NCBI RefSeq assembly: GCF_019469205.1
Contig: NZ_CP048265.1
Coordinates: 1,426,001-1,490,000 of the forward strand
From: Gilliamella sp. ESL0405
GTDB lineage: Bacteria > Pseudomonadota > Gammaproteobacteria > Enterobacterales > Orbaceae
DNA: 64,000 nucleotides
Reading direction: 5' to 3'
Under the pieces are notes generated by a model. The model saw only the letters and a program-made list of their open reading frames with translations. It was not told where the DNA came from and made no database searches. Positions 38,233-45,329 of this stretch are shown in pieces (positions within the stretch are counted from its first letter, which is position 1; the number at the start of each line of letters is the position of its first letter). The translations under genes and the position numbers were made by a program.

Positions 38233-39406
38233 TTTTACTTACACCAAAGTAATCATTAAGATTTTTAATATCATTTTCATTTAACTTAATTGTTAGGGTG
38301 CCATCCGTTTGGTTATAAGTGATTTTTTTGTTTTCTTTATTATTTATACCTAAAGCACTATAAGAAATTTGACAACAATAATCTTTTTCTGCATCTTCCA
38401 ATGTTAGCGTTTCAAAAATTTTCTTAGATGATGGAGTAGGTTCAAAAAATTCATTAATCTTATAATCCCTAGATGCAACAAAATCACTAAATTTTCCTTT
38501 AATTGTTTCATCATCTAATGTGCTGTCTATAATGTTTTGAAAATTTTCTATCGATAATTTCCTATCAGCTTTTCTTTTTAATGTATTTTCCAATAATTTT
38601 GATATTGCTTCTTGAACATTATCTTTATCTCTCTTTTTAACATTAAAATGTTTCAAAAAATCTATAACAGCGCATTTAACCTCGTCAATACTTAGAGTAC
38701 TATCAAGTGTTTCGTTACACCCTAAAGCTCTCTTAAAGAAGTTACTCGTTGATTTACCTGTGATAAACTGAAGGTAAGGCTCTCCTTTATTATCAGGATA
38801 AGTAGCATCAAATAAAGTTAAATCAATCATTGCAGCCTGTCTCAACGAATCCAAGTTAATAGTTGAAAACATTTTTGGGATTAAATCATCATCAAAATTA
38901 AACCCATTATTATTATCAACCATCAAAATAAACAATCTACCTAAAGAATCTTCTTCACTTTCAATATTGTAATGAATAAATATTATTGAACCTCCCTTTT
39001 TGCTTCGCCTATCAGCATTAGCCTCGGAACAAAGTTTTTCCATTATGGTTGAAACTAGAGATTCAAATTCTAATTCTCTTTTTGAATATTTAGATAAATT
39101 AACAGCTACACTAGTATTAGTTATACTTTTATAGATGTAACTATGATTTTTTTTATGCCTTTTGAATTTTTCATCTACTTTAGCGATGAATTCCAAAATA
39201 TCGTTATCTGTTAATTTCCATAATTTACCAAGTATAAAGCTAAAATTAGAATTTTCTCGCTTCAGATCTGCTGTAATAGCAAATTGAGGCAAATATTCAA
39301 CTGCTCCTTGTTCTATTGATGAATCATACCCACAATCACTACAAACACCACTAACATCTAAATCACTATTACAATTGGTACATATTTTTTTAAAAGCATC
39401 TGTCAT
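38225..39406 (-). CDS. NdpA/YejK-like nucleoid-associated protein with N-terminal zinc ribbon
   Basis: 393 residues from the ATG at 39406 (GGGA upstream). A TTG nine codons earlier is less likely. Residues 9-25 form a zinc ribbon: Cys9-x2-Cys12 and Cys22-x2-Cys25 in CTNC...CSDC. The remainder tracks the E. coli YejK (37-kDa nucleoid-associated protein, PF04245) pattern: GGSIIFIHYNIESEEDSLGRLFILMVD against GGFVLFCHYRY...VLSN, then IDLDSL/IDLTLFDATYPDNKGEPYLQFITGKSTSNFFKRALGC against [37 protein letters not shown]. The C-terminal SDFVASRDYKINEFFEP and ITYNQTDGTLTIK also match. It is expected to bind DNA. The zinc ribbon and the membrane partner set it apart from housekeeping YejK. Confidence 0.75.
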   Translation of the reverse strand: MTDAFKKICTNCNSDLDVSGVCSDCGYDSSIEQGAVEYLPQFAITADLKRENSNFSFILGKLWKLTDNDILEFIAKVDEKFKRHKKNHSYIYKSITNTSVAVNLSKYSKRELEFESLVSTIMEKLCSEANADRRSKKGGSIIFIHYNIESEEDSLGRLFILMVDNNNGFNFDDDLIPKMFSTINLDSLRQAAMIDLTLFDATYPDNKGEPYLQFITGKSTSNFFKRALGCNETLDSTLSIDEVKCAVIDFLKHFNVKKRDKDNVQEAISKLLENTLKRKADRKLSIENFQNIIDSTLDDETIKGKFSDFVASRDYKINEFFEPTPSSKKIFETLTLEDAEKDYCCQISYSALGINNKENKKITYNQTDGTLTIKLNENDIKNLNDYFGVSKNE

Positions 39407-39810
39407 ATTGTTTATCCCGAATAATTTAATCAATTAATGATAATATAAACAACAGATACCCTTACATGATAATAAATACAGCTAACAGTACACATATTCA
39501 TTTTTATAAAATATGATGAAATTTACCTTTTAATTGGATTAATTGATCTACGAAAATTTAATTCAAATAGGACACAACTCACTTCATCGAGTTGTTGCAT
39601 TTTGAACTAATGTCTCTATTCACAGGCAATACGCTATGCGAATTATTTGCTATTGGTTTGGATTGTATATGTGAAGAAGCCCTATAAAATTACTCTATTG
39701 TGACTTCTGTTATATGCTTAAGACAATGTATACTGCTCTTCTCTTATAAGTACTTATCTAGAATTGATCATATAAATGATAGATAAAATTAAAGCCCGAA
39801 AGGGCTTTTT
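39407..39810. other. intergenic region with no gene
   Basis: Upstream of the NdpA-like gene. It contains the GTTGT-type inverted repeat ACAACTCACTTCATCGAGTTGT (about 39574-39595), which looks like part of a decayed mobile-element or gene end, and the terminator at 39791-39808. No open frame has a ribosome site. Confidence 0.5.
39791..39808. terminator. terminator of the lipoprotein gene at 39811
   Basis: AAAGCCC, GAAA tetraloop, GGGCTTT, with T-rich tracts on both sides. It begins right after the stop codon of the reverse-strand lipoprotein gene. Confidence 0.8.
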
Positions 39811-40506
39811 TTATTTATTATTGAAATTTCTAAAAACTCTATATTGAATAAATTGATTAGTTGCTTTTATTATTTCTAACTCTGCACCTTTGTATCTTAT
39901 AATTTTTGACTCCGATAAATCATATTCAACATTATTGGAAAATGCAGGACGAGCAATATCGTTATTAAATTCTCGATACCCTATGTTAATTTTATTACCA
40001 ACCTTTCCGTTATAAATTAATGTTTGCTGGAATCCATCCTGACTCGTCACATTAACCTTTTTATAAGTAAACTGTTTATTATTCTCACAAAAATCAGTCC
40101 CTGTTGGAAAAGATATACAGACTTGATTCTTAGATGAATCTTTACTAACTCTTATACCTACCGGAGCCACAGCAACATTGAAACTTTTCACAATAGAATT
40201 ACCGTTTACACTTCTTATCGCAAAAAATAAATATTTTTTATCTTCACCTAACTTTGGATAATCGCCTGCATCAATGATATAAGAGTACCAAAATTTATTA
40301 ACTTGAGTTGTTACTGGAAAAGATATCACATCCATTGTTTTAACGTTGCCTTGACGAACCATGTCATCACCTACATACGTGGTTGTAACTACATTAAGAT
40401 CAGGATAGCTTTTTTGAGTAATTTCTGGCACATAATTATACTTAATATCGCTCACACATCCGACTAAAGCGAAACCAATTAAGCCAGCTAGTAAAATCTT
40501 TTTCAT
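39811..40506 (-). CDS. lipoprotein of unknown function (hairpin-leader gene 1)
   Basis: 231 residues from the ATG at 40506, preceded by GGAG at six bases. The longer frame from 40569 would precede the lipoprotein signal by 21 polar residues and is rejected. Signal and lipobox: MKKILLAGLIGFALVGC, with Cys17 as the lipid-attached residue and Val18 after it (outer-membrane sorting allowed). The mature protein is beta-rich with one likely disulfide (QVCISF and DFCENN). No family recognised. The start codon is locked in a 9-bp hairpin shared with the lipoprotein gene at 43898, see that feature. It is the gene next to the prophage debris. Confidence 0.72.
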   Translation of the reverse strand: MKKILLAGLIGFALVGCVSDIKYNYVPEITQKSYPDLNVVTTTYVGDDMVRQGNVKTMDVISFPVTTQVNKFWYSYIIDAGDYPKLGEDKKYLFFAIRSVNGNSIVKSFNVAVAPVGIRVSKDSSKNQVCISFPTGTDFCENNKQFTYKKVNVTSQDGFQQTLIYNGKVGNKINIGYREFNNDIARPAFSNNVEYDLSESKIIRYKGAELEIIKATNQFIQYRVFRNFNNK

Positions 40507-40537
40507 ACCATTCTCCATAGTTTTTGATAATGGTATG
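40504..40537 (-). promoter_or_regulatory. start-codon hairpin leader of lipoprotein gene 1
   Basis: On the reverse strand the mRNA reads CATACCATT, a 16-nt loop that contains the ribosome site (ATGGAG), then AATGGTATG whose last three bases are the start codon. The 9-bp arms are perfect (40504-40512 and 40529-40537). The second lipoprotein gene has the same arrangement. Confidence 0.6.
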
Positions 40538-40563
40538 TTATTTAAAGGTTTGGGGCAATAAAA

Positions 40564-40581
40564 AACCACTCGAAAGTGGTT
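40564..40581 (-). terminator. terminator after the DUF1799-like phage gene
   Basis: AACCACT, CGAA loop, AGTGGTT. On the reverse strand it is followed by TTTTTATTG, and it overlaps the stop codon (40580-40582) of the 56-codon phage-like frame. Confidence 0.7.
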
Positions 40582-40750
40582 ATTTACTTTTATTTATTAA
40601 TTTCACTGACTCTTCTTCCATGATTTGTAGATCAAAAAATGCGTTTATTTTACAGATATAATTAATTTTTATTAACCACATGAGGCAATTGTGATCAAGC
40701 CCTGTGACAACACCAATGCTTGTACGCCATTGAGTAAATATTGCCTTCAT
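40580..40750 (-). CDS. DUF1799-like phage tail protein, truncated remnant
   Basis: 56 codons from the ATG at 40750 to the stop at 40580. The product has FTQWRTSIGVVTGLDHNCL followed by a helix and FFDLQIMEEESV. DUF1799 proteins (a small tail-morphogenesis protein found next to tail-tube and tape-measure genes of lambdoid phages) have the pattern TQWR.G..G.TGLDY......DLR.MEAAAL. The N-terminal part usually seen in the family (about 40 residues) is missing and no ribosome site precedes it, so it is likely a relic. It is followed by a good terminator. Confidence 0.6.
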   Translation of the reverse strand: MKAIFTQWRTSIGVVTGLDHNCLMWLIKINYICKINAFFDLQIMEEESVKLINKSK

Positions 40751-41071
40751 TAATTTAAAATATATGAATTAAATTGCGATATTCTAGATATTCATCTGCT
40801 TAATCAACTTCTTTTAAGTAGAATGCCGAAACATCATCCTTAGACGGCTCTTAAGTATATAAAGTATCGGCAAGATCACTAAACTACAGAAATTATTATT
40901 AATCCTACTGGTGCCTTATTACTAACTTGAGATTCTGTTAGTAATGTCTAGCCAATAATAATCACAATAGCCAAAACCAATTATCTAACATACACAAATT
41001 CAGTCCAAAAATTTTATAGATGATGTAATTCTTTTTTGACTTACATCTAAATCAGATTTTCATATTAGAAT
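40751..41071. other. decayed sequence, possible phage tail-gene debris
   Basis: On the reverse strand short readable peptides in changing frames occur between stops, such as NKAPVGLIIISVV (around 40910-40880), DLADTLYT and EPSKDDVSAFYLKEVD (around 40840-40795). They sit directly upstream of the DUF1799-like frame, where tail-tube genes normally lie. Evidence is weak and not assignable to a family by eye. Confidence 0.35.
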
Positions 41072-41605
41072 CTAAAAATACATTAAAGAATACTTTGTAT
41101 TAGGTATTTCTTTAATTTTGATTTCTTCTATTTTGGTAATGAGGTGTTTATCTTTTTTAAAACCATCTTTTAAATTTGATAACTTATCTTCGCTAAAATA
41201 TTCTGTTTTAAAAACACCAATACAATTAATATTCTCACTATTTTTTTTATCAACGGCATTTTTCACTTTATAAAAGTCATCAACCATTTTATTAAAGCAT
41301 GTTATAAAACTATCATATTGCTTTATTTCAGTATAAAACTCATTACCACTTGTGTTATAAAAAATAGTAAAATCAGGAATAATTTTTCCTTTTTTATTAG
41401 TATGAGAATATTCTGCTGTCCATGTAAAAGGACAATAGTTGAAAAATTTTTTCTTCTTAAAATAACATGCCAATTCGATTTGGAACCATTTTTCAAAGTG
41501 AACAAAATTAAATTCTGAAATAATATTTAATTTATTTTGGAAATCCTCTTCCTTAATGAACTTGAACACTAAAGATTTCATCGGATTAGTACGGTATCGT
41601 CCCAT
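41072..41605 (-). CDS. putative PD-(D/E)XK-type nuclease
   Basis: 177 residues. The motif set Glu38/Glu44 in HFEKWFQIELACYF, Asp78 in GKIIPDFTIFY and Glu93-x-Lys95 in FYTEIKQYDSF is the PD-(D/E)XK arrangement: helix Glu, then Asp, then ExK within 20 residues. IPDFTIFY followed by an EIK strand is the characteristic beta-hairpin. The rest is Lys/Glu-rich helix. No partner methylase is present. It could be a restriction-like or phage-borne homing/defence nuclease. It is flanked by hypothetical genes and phage relics. The function is inferred from motifs alone. Confidence 0.6.
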   Translation of the reverse strand: MGRYRTNPMKSLVFKFIKEEDFQNKLNIISEFNFVHFEKWFQIELACYFKKKKFFNYCPFTWTAEYSHTNKKGKIIPDFTIFYNTSGNEFYTEIKQYDSFITCFNKMVDDFYKVKNAVDKKNSENINCIGVFKTEYFSEDKLSNLKDGFKKDKHLITKIEEIKIKEIPNTKYSLMYF

Positions 41606-41887
41606 GATGCGCCTACAAAATACACTTCCTGCGAGTAATCATAATAGCATATATTATTTATCCATCAAAACTATCTTATACATATTTCTGTGAAAAAACT
41701 TGAATATAGGTTTTCTTGTCAATCTAATTTATAAAAAAGAGCTGGAATTAAGATATTTCATTTTCCTGATCTGCGACATACTTAGGCAAGTTACCATGTA
41801 CAAACATACACACCACTCGAAACATTAAAAAATTCACTGGAAGCTATATATCTAATTCAAGCTATTTTCTATCTATAGCATTAATAT
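41606..41887. other. intergenic, nothing recognised
   Basis: AT-rich spacer before the next reverse-strand gene. No structure seen. Confidence 0.5.
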
Positions 41888-42394
41888 CTATTTCATATCC
41901 TCGCTATTTTGCTTATTGATTAACAAACAAATACCACTTCTAATCGCTTTAATAAGAATTAACAAAATATAGCCACAAATGCTTGAAACGCTTGGCAAAA
42001 TTGATAATAACATAAAAGCAAGCCCATTAAATCCCCAACTATTGTCATTATTCTCAAAATAGGCTACCAATATAGCAAACCAAATAAAACATACAAAAAT
42101 ACCAATATATAATCCAAGAAAAGAAGTTAGTTTGTGAGTATTTGGTTTGGTGAAGAGTTTTATTAGCATCGACAGAAATAAAATCACTTGCACGGTTAGA
42201 GTAGCAACTAGAAAAATAATAATAAAAGGATCAAACTTTTCAGAATAACTATGAAAACCGCCTCTGCCGAACTCCATGGAAATCCTAAAAATTATAAACA
42301 TAAGTACATAAAAAAAACCGTGTGCATAAAGTAAGTTACGATCTTTGAATAGAAAATGAATCATTCCTAATTCACAATTTTTTTTTACAGCCAT
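41888..42394 (-). CDS. membrane protein of unknown function
   Basis: 168 residues with four predicted helices (about 23-40, 57-80, 92-112 and 128-153). The short cytosolic N-terminus (MAVKKNCELGMIHFLFKDRN) and the basic tail point to an N-in, C-in topology. A polar FENNDNSWGFNG loop is external. No family recognised. It lies 282 bp from the nuclease-like gene and has its own start, so pairing is uncertain. Confidence 0.6.
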   Translation of the reverse strand: MAVKKNCELGMIHFLFKDRNLLYAHGFFYVLMFIIFRISMEFGRGGFHSYSEKFDPFIIIFLVATLTVQVILFLSMLIKLFTKPNTHKLTSFLGLYIGIFVCFIWFAILVAYFENNDNSWGFNGLAFMLLSILPSVSSICGYILLILIKAIRSGICLLINKQNSEDMK

Positions 42395-42560
42395 AAATCA
42401 ATCTTCCCTTTAATTTATTAATTTGATATTAACATTAGTTAATAACTAACTTCCAATTTAAACTTTAAAAGTTTATAAAATAAAACAGAAATAATGTTCA
42501 AACCAATCTAAATTTGTTTATACTAAACTAAATTTTATTAATGATAATAGTAGTTTAATT

Positions 42561-42884
42561 ATGATAAAAATTATCATATTATTTATATTTACCGCTTTAG
42601 CTGAAATTTCAGGCTGTTATTTTGTTTATATTTGGGCTAAAAAAGTGGTTTCTGCCTGGTTTCTAATACCGGCCGCATTAAGTCTTATGTTATTTGCTTG
42701 GCTACTTACTTTACACCCTGAAGCTAGTGGTCGAATTTATGCAACATATGGTGGTATTTATGTGGTAACATCTATTATCTGGCTTAAGTTAGTTGATCAT
42801 GTCAAATTATCAACATTTGATTTAATTGGTGCCATGATTATCCTACTCGGGACCCTAGTTATTATTTGGGGTTGGAAAACATAA
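42561..42884 (+). CDS. ynfA: YnfA family membrane protein (UPF0060)
   Basis: 107 residues, the length of E. coli YnfA (108). It matches through TALAEISGCYFVYIWAKK, AALSLMLFAWLLTLHPEASGRIYATYGGIYV and IWLKLVDHVKLSTFDLIGA. Four helices, small-multidrug-resistance-like fold. YnfA of Shigella has been reported to export some dyes and biocides. The ATG has only a weak ribosome site. It is the one conserved housekeeping-type gene in this accessory block. Confidence 0.93.
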   Translation: MIKIIILFIFTALAEISGCYFVYIWAKKVVSAWFLIPAALSLMLFAWLLTLHPEASGRIYATYGGIYVVTSIIWLKLVDHVKLSTFDLIGAMIILLGTLVIIWGWKT

Positions 42885-43220
42885 AATTAATTTTTAATTA
42901 AATTAATATACCCTACTCTTTTAACAAAAATATAAGCATACTCCATTATATTCACTGTATTGCATTAGTAATAATTTACGATTGTTGCAAATTTTTTTGG
43001 TATTAAATAGTTATTTTTTTCGCGAATTAACCGGTTTTATAAATTCACTTTTCTTGATTAAAAGGCAATTTAACCCATGCTTTTTATATCTCTCCTTAAT
43101 TGTAAGATTAACAAAGATGACAAAGTTTATTAATCTATTTTCAGTAACTATATAAAATTAAAAGAATAAAATTACTTTGAATTTATCGGATTAGATTATT
43201 ATAAAATATGATTATAAATA
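42885..43220. other. gene-free stretch left of the tRNA-like repeat
   Basis: AT-rich DNA after ynfA. No operator, RNA or gene is recognised. Confidence 0.5.
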
Positions 43221-43287
43221 ATTTGTTAACTACATACTTTTTGAGTTGATGGTTCCTACTGGACTTGAACCAGTGACCAATAAATTA
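43221..43287 (-). repeat. partial copy of the tRNA-Ile(CAU) 3' half (att-like direct repeat, left)
   Basis: The 67 bp here correspond base for base to 45011-45077 with no gaps. An uninterrupted 27-bp identity covers 43255-43281 against 45045-45071. The matched part covers the T arm and the 3' side of the anticodon stem of the intact tRNA gene and its downstream flank. The acceptor strand has two changes. It has lost the 5' half, so it cannot form a tRNA. Confidence 0.85.
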
Positions 43288-43508
43288 TTAACGTTTTAAT
43301 TGCTTCAAACGTGTCGGAAAATTCCTTACTTTACTCAGTATTGCTGTACATTGAAGACTTATACTTACCAAGAAAACAAGCTAAACCTCTAAAGCTTAGA
43401 ACTACATCACCAAATTTTTTATTGCCTCCAAGTAAATACTCCTTAACCTTAGTCAAACAATCGGTAGCTCACTTGGGCGACCTATTTTTTCTTTTCGCCC
43501 TTTGTCAT
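43284..43508 (-). pseudogene. phage terminase small subunit remnant (P22 gp3-like)
   Basis: On the reverse strand from an ATG at 43508: KGEKKK, a frame change, IGRPSELP, another frame change, then TKVKEYLLGGNKKFGDVVLS, FRGLACFLGKYKSSMYSN, a stop, and SKEFSDTFEAIKTL. Terminase small subunits of the gp3 type read GRPS.L.DCL.KA.EYLLGG....GDV.PS..GLA.YLGVSKSTVY....EEFSDTLE.IQTLQ. The order and spacing agree over about 70 residues. Two frameshifts and an in-frame stop show it is dead. Its 3' end runs straight into the tRNA-derived repeat. Confidence 0.75.
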
Positions 43509-43897
43509 ATGCTACCTTTAAAAATAAAAAGCCACACAAGACGACTGTTGATTAAATATGCAGTTATTTTTTATAACTGCTCGTGAATTTTTTAAAGTTT
43601 AGGTGTAAAAGCTTATATTTTGTTGCCACTCATTTGAAACTGTTACTTAACTTGATGTCGTCTACATGCTCTTGTTCTCATAAAATTACTCACATATGAA
43701 TAATACAAAGCCCATCTATTAAGTGAGCTTATATTTTATGCGTTTGAAACCGCATTATAGTCATATATATCCGTTTAAACTTTCAAGTGCTTTGTTTTCT
43801 AAACCGCACGGTCTCCAGTGAAATGTTTCCATAATTTTGATTTCTCTAGACATGAAAAAAGCCCGCCGGAACGGCTTTTAACAAAAGAGTTTAATAT
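43509..43897. other. stretch without a supported gene
   Basis: Between the terminase remnant and the lipoprotein gene. A 91-codon forward frame (43311-43586) overlaps the terminase remnant on the other strand and is a shadow. The only element is the terminator at 43857-43878. Confidence 0.5.
43857..43878 (-). terminator. terminator of the lipoprotein gene at 43898
   Basis: Reverse strand: AAAGCCG, a short loop, CGGGCTTTTTT. It is placed 20 bp past the stop codon. The stem has one unpaired C. Confidence 0.65.
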
Positions 43898-44494
43898 TTA
43901 ATTAAAGTTATCATTTTTTATAAAAGAAATCCGAACAATACCTATGTTATTTATGCTGTTTTCCGCTTTGATTACGGATATGGCGATTTTTAATTCAGTA
44001 TCGATATTATCTTTGTACGTTTTTTCTGAAATTATACAGAGTTCCTCTTCTTCACAAATGGGGTTAATCCAAAAATTATTATAAGGTTCAACGTTTTTGT
44101 GAGCTGAACTCGAATAATATAATTTATCAAATTGACTAATATACGAGTTATATAACGATATAGCTTTTTCACCTGTTGAATCATAGTTAGTATCACTATC
44201 CAGTCCCGGCGAGGAATAGTAATTATTATTATGACTATAACTAACTAATCCATCATTTTTTTTAAATACAACCGTTTTAAAATCCAGCTCAGGAAAAGAA
44301 TCGGATTTAATTAAATAATACTGAAAATTATGATCCTCACTTTCCCCTTTGTAAAAAATATTAACCCCCATATGCTTTACATCATCAACACTCATTCCCC
44401 ATTTCAGTTGGTTTGGTAGTTCAATTTTAGTTTCTTTTTTATTGCAACCAATGCTTAGAAAACAAAACAGAATTATAAATAATTTTTTCTGCAT
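43898..44494 (-). CDS. lipoprotein of unknown function (hairpin-leader gene 2)
   Basis: 198 residues. Lipobox signal MQKKLFIILFCFLSIGC with Cys17 as the lipidated residue, followed by Asn-Lys-Lys. The mature part has a beta-rich pattern and one likely disulfide (NPICEEEELCIIS). A WGMSVDDVKHMG motif after the linker is common in uncharacterised secreted proteins with a helix-turn packing against sheets. It does not share sequence with the lipoprotein at 39811 beyond the signal peptide, yet the mRNA leader is nearly the same. It lies inside the att-bounded segment, so it is probably cargo of the decayed element. Confidence 0.7.
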   Translation of the reverse strand: MQKKLFIILFCFLSIGCNKKETKIELPNQLKWGMSVDDVKHMGVNIFYKGESEDHNFQYYLIKSDSFPELDFKTVVFKKNDGLVSYSHNNNYYSSPGLDSDTNYDSTGEKAISLYNSYISQFDKLYYSSSAHKNVEPYNNFWINPICEEEELCIISEKTYKDNIDTELKIAISVIKAENSINNIGIVRISFIKNDNFN

Positions 44495-44525
44495 ACCATC
44501 TCCTTAATTTTTCATTAATGGTATG
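44492..44525 (-). promoter_or_regulatory. start-codon hairpin leader of lipoprotein gene 2
   Basis: Perfect 8-bp arms CATACCAT (44492-44499) and ATGGTATG (44518-44525). On the mRNA the second arm ends in the start codon, and the 18-nt loop has AAGGAG. Beyond the hairpin the flank TTATTTAA is also shared with the leader of the gene at 39811. Confidence 0.6.
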
Positions 44526-44587
44526 TTATTTAACGAGTTAAAGCAATAAGAACTACCCTTAGGTTGTTTTATTTTTATAATAATTGA

Positions 44588-45000
44588 TTATGCTAATTTA
44601 GACATTTTTAACCTAATGATCGGTAAAACTCTATTCCAATTATCGGCTATTCCTTTAGATTGTATATGCTCTGTTTTTCGTTCGATTATTCTTCTAGTAT
44701 CATTTAAAGTTCGCTTATATTCACGAGCTATAGAGTAAAAAGTTCCGCTAAAACTTGAATTAATCACACGTAATACAGGCTCTATCGATTCTATTTGATA
44801 TCGCATTGTTTCAGCAGTTTTATATAACTTGCTAAATCATATAAATCTTCATCTGATAAGCCAATTCTGGGTGTAACCCGCCAAGCCACTTAAAGGTTTC
44901 CTCAATCTACTGGCTGGTAAATCTTGATAACGTGGGATTTTGAATTGCTGGAGAAACTTTGAATAAACCTTTGATGTCTTTCACCTGCTCGGTAAGTTTA
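44588..45000 (-). pseudogene. decayed gene of unknown origin inside the att-bounded segment
   Basis: A 72-codon reverse frame (44588-44806, rich in Arg and Ile: TFYSIAREYKRTLNDTRRIIERKTEHIQ) is preceded by shorter fragments in other frames that read TEQVKDIKGLFKVSPAIQNP (around 44990-44935), SRLRKPLSGLA, and RIGLSDEDLYDLASYIKLLKQ (around 44870-44810). The successive pieces keep strand and order, suggesting one old gene with several frameshifts. I do not recognise it. Its place next to the tRNA would suit an integrase or regulator of the element, but no tyrosine-recombinase motif is seen. Confidence 0.45.
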
Positions 45001-45010
45001 CTCATTAACA

Positions 45011-45077
45011 GTTTGTTGACTATATATTTTTGGAGTTGGTGGCCCCTACTGGACTTGAACCAGTGACCAATCGATTA
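45011..45077 (-). repeat. att-like direct repeat, right (in tRNA-Ile 3' half)
   Basis: Counterpart of 43221-43287. It overlaps the 3' half of the intact tRNA gene plus 26 bp of downstream flank. Together the two copies bound 1.7 kb with phage relics. Confidence 0.8.
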
Positions 45078-45113
45078 TGAGTCGACTGCTCTGACCAACT
45101 GAGCTAAGGGGCC
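45037..45113 (-). tRNA. tRNA-Ile (anticodon CAU, lysidine-modified type)
   Basis: 77 nt on the reverse strand. GGCCCCT acceptor 5' strand pairs with AGGGGCC before encoded CCA. D loop TAGCTCAGTTGGTCAGAGCA, anticodon stem GTCGA/TCGAT with loop CTCATAA (anticodon CAU), T arm with GGTTCAAGTCC. It is close to E. coli ileX, whose C34 is modified to lysidine by TilS to read AUA. CAU could also be Met, but the body is that of the Ile2 tRNA. Confidence 0.92.
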
Positions 45114-45329
45114 TTTTTGAGGATCTACTGACTTGGTAGGGTTGCGATTATAATGGAGAAAATTTTAATTTGCTACAATTAATTAACTAAATGGGTTGAT
45201 TTGGTTAATTATTAAACTGTAATTTAATGCATTCTAATCATTAACAATAACTGATACTTTTTATTTTATTAAACTGATACAATAACAACGCTTATCATTA
45301 TTTATCGTTTTACTGGTTGAGGAAATATT

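Noticed and set aside
39574-39595. insertion-sequence terminal repeat
   Set aside because: A single imperfect palindrome (ACAACTC/GAGTTGT) with no transposase frame or second copy in the window.
43221-43287. second tRNA gene
   Set aside because: Only the 3' half matches. The acceptor and D arms are absent and the acceptor strand has mutations.
43311-43586. 91-codon forward frame
   Set aside because: It is antisense to the terminase small-subunit remnant, which explains its openness.
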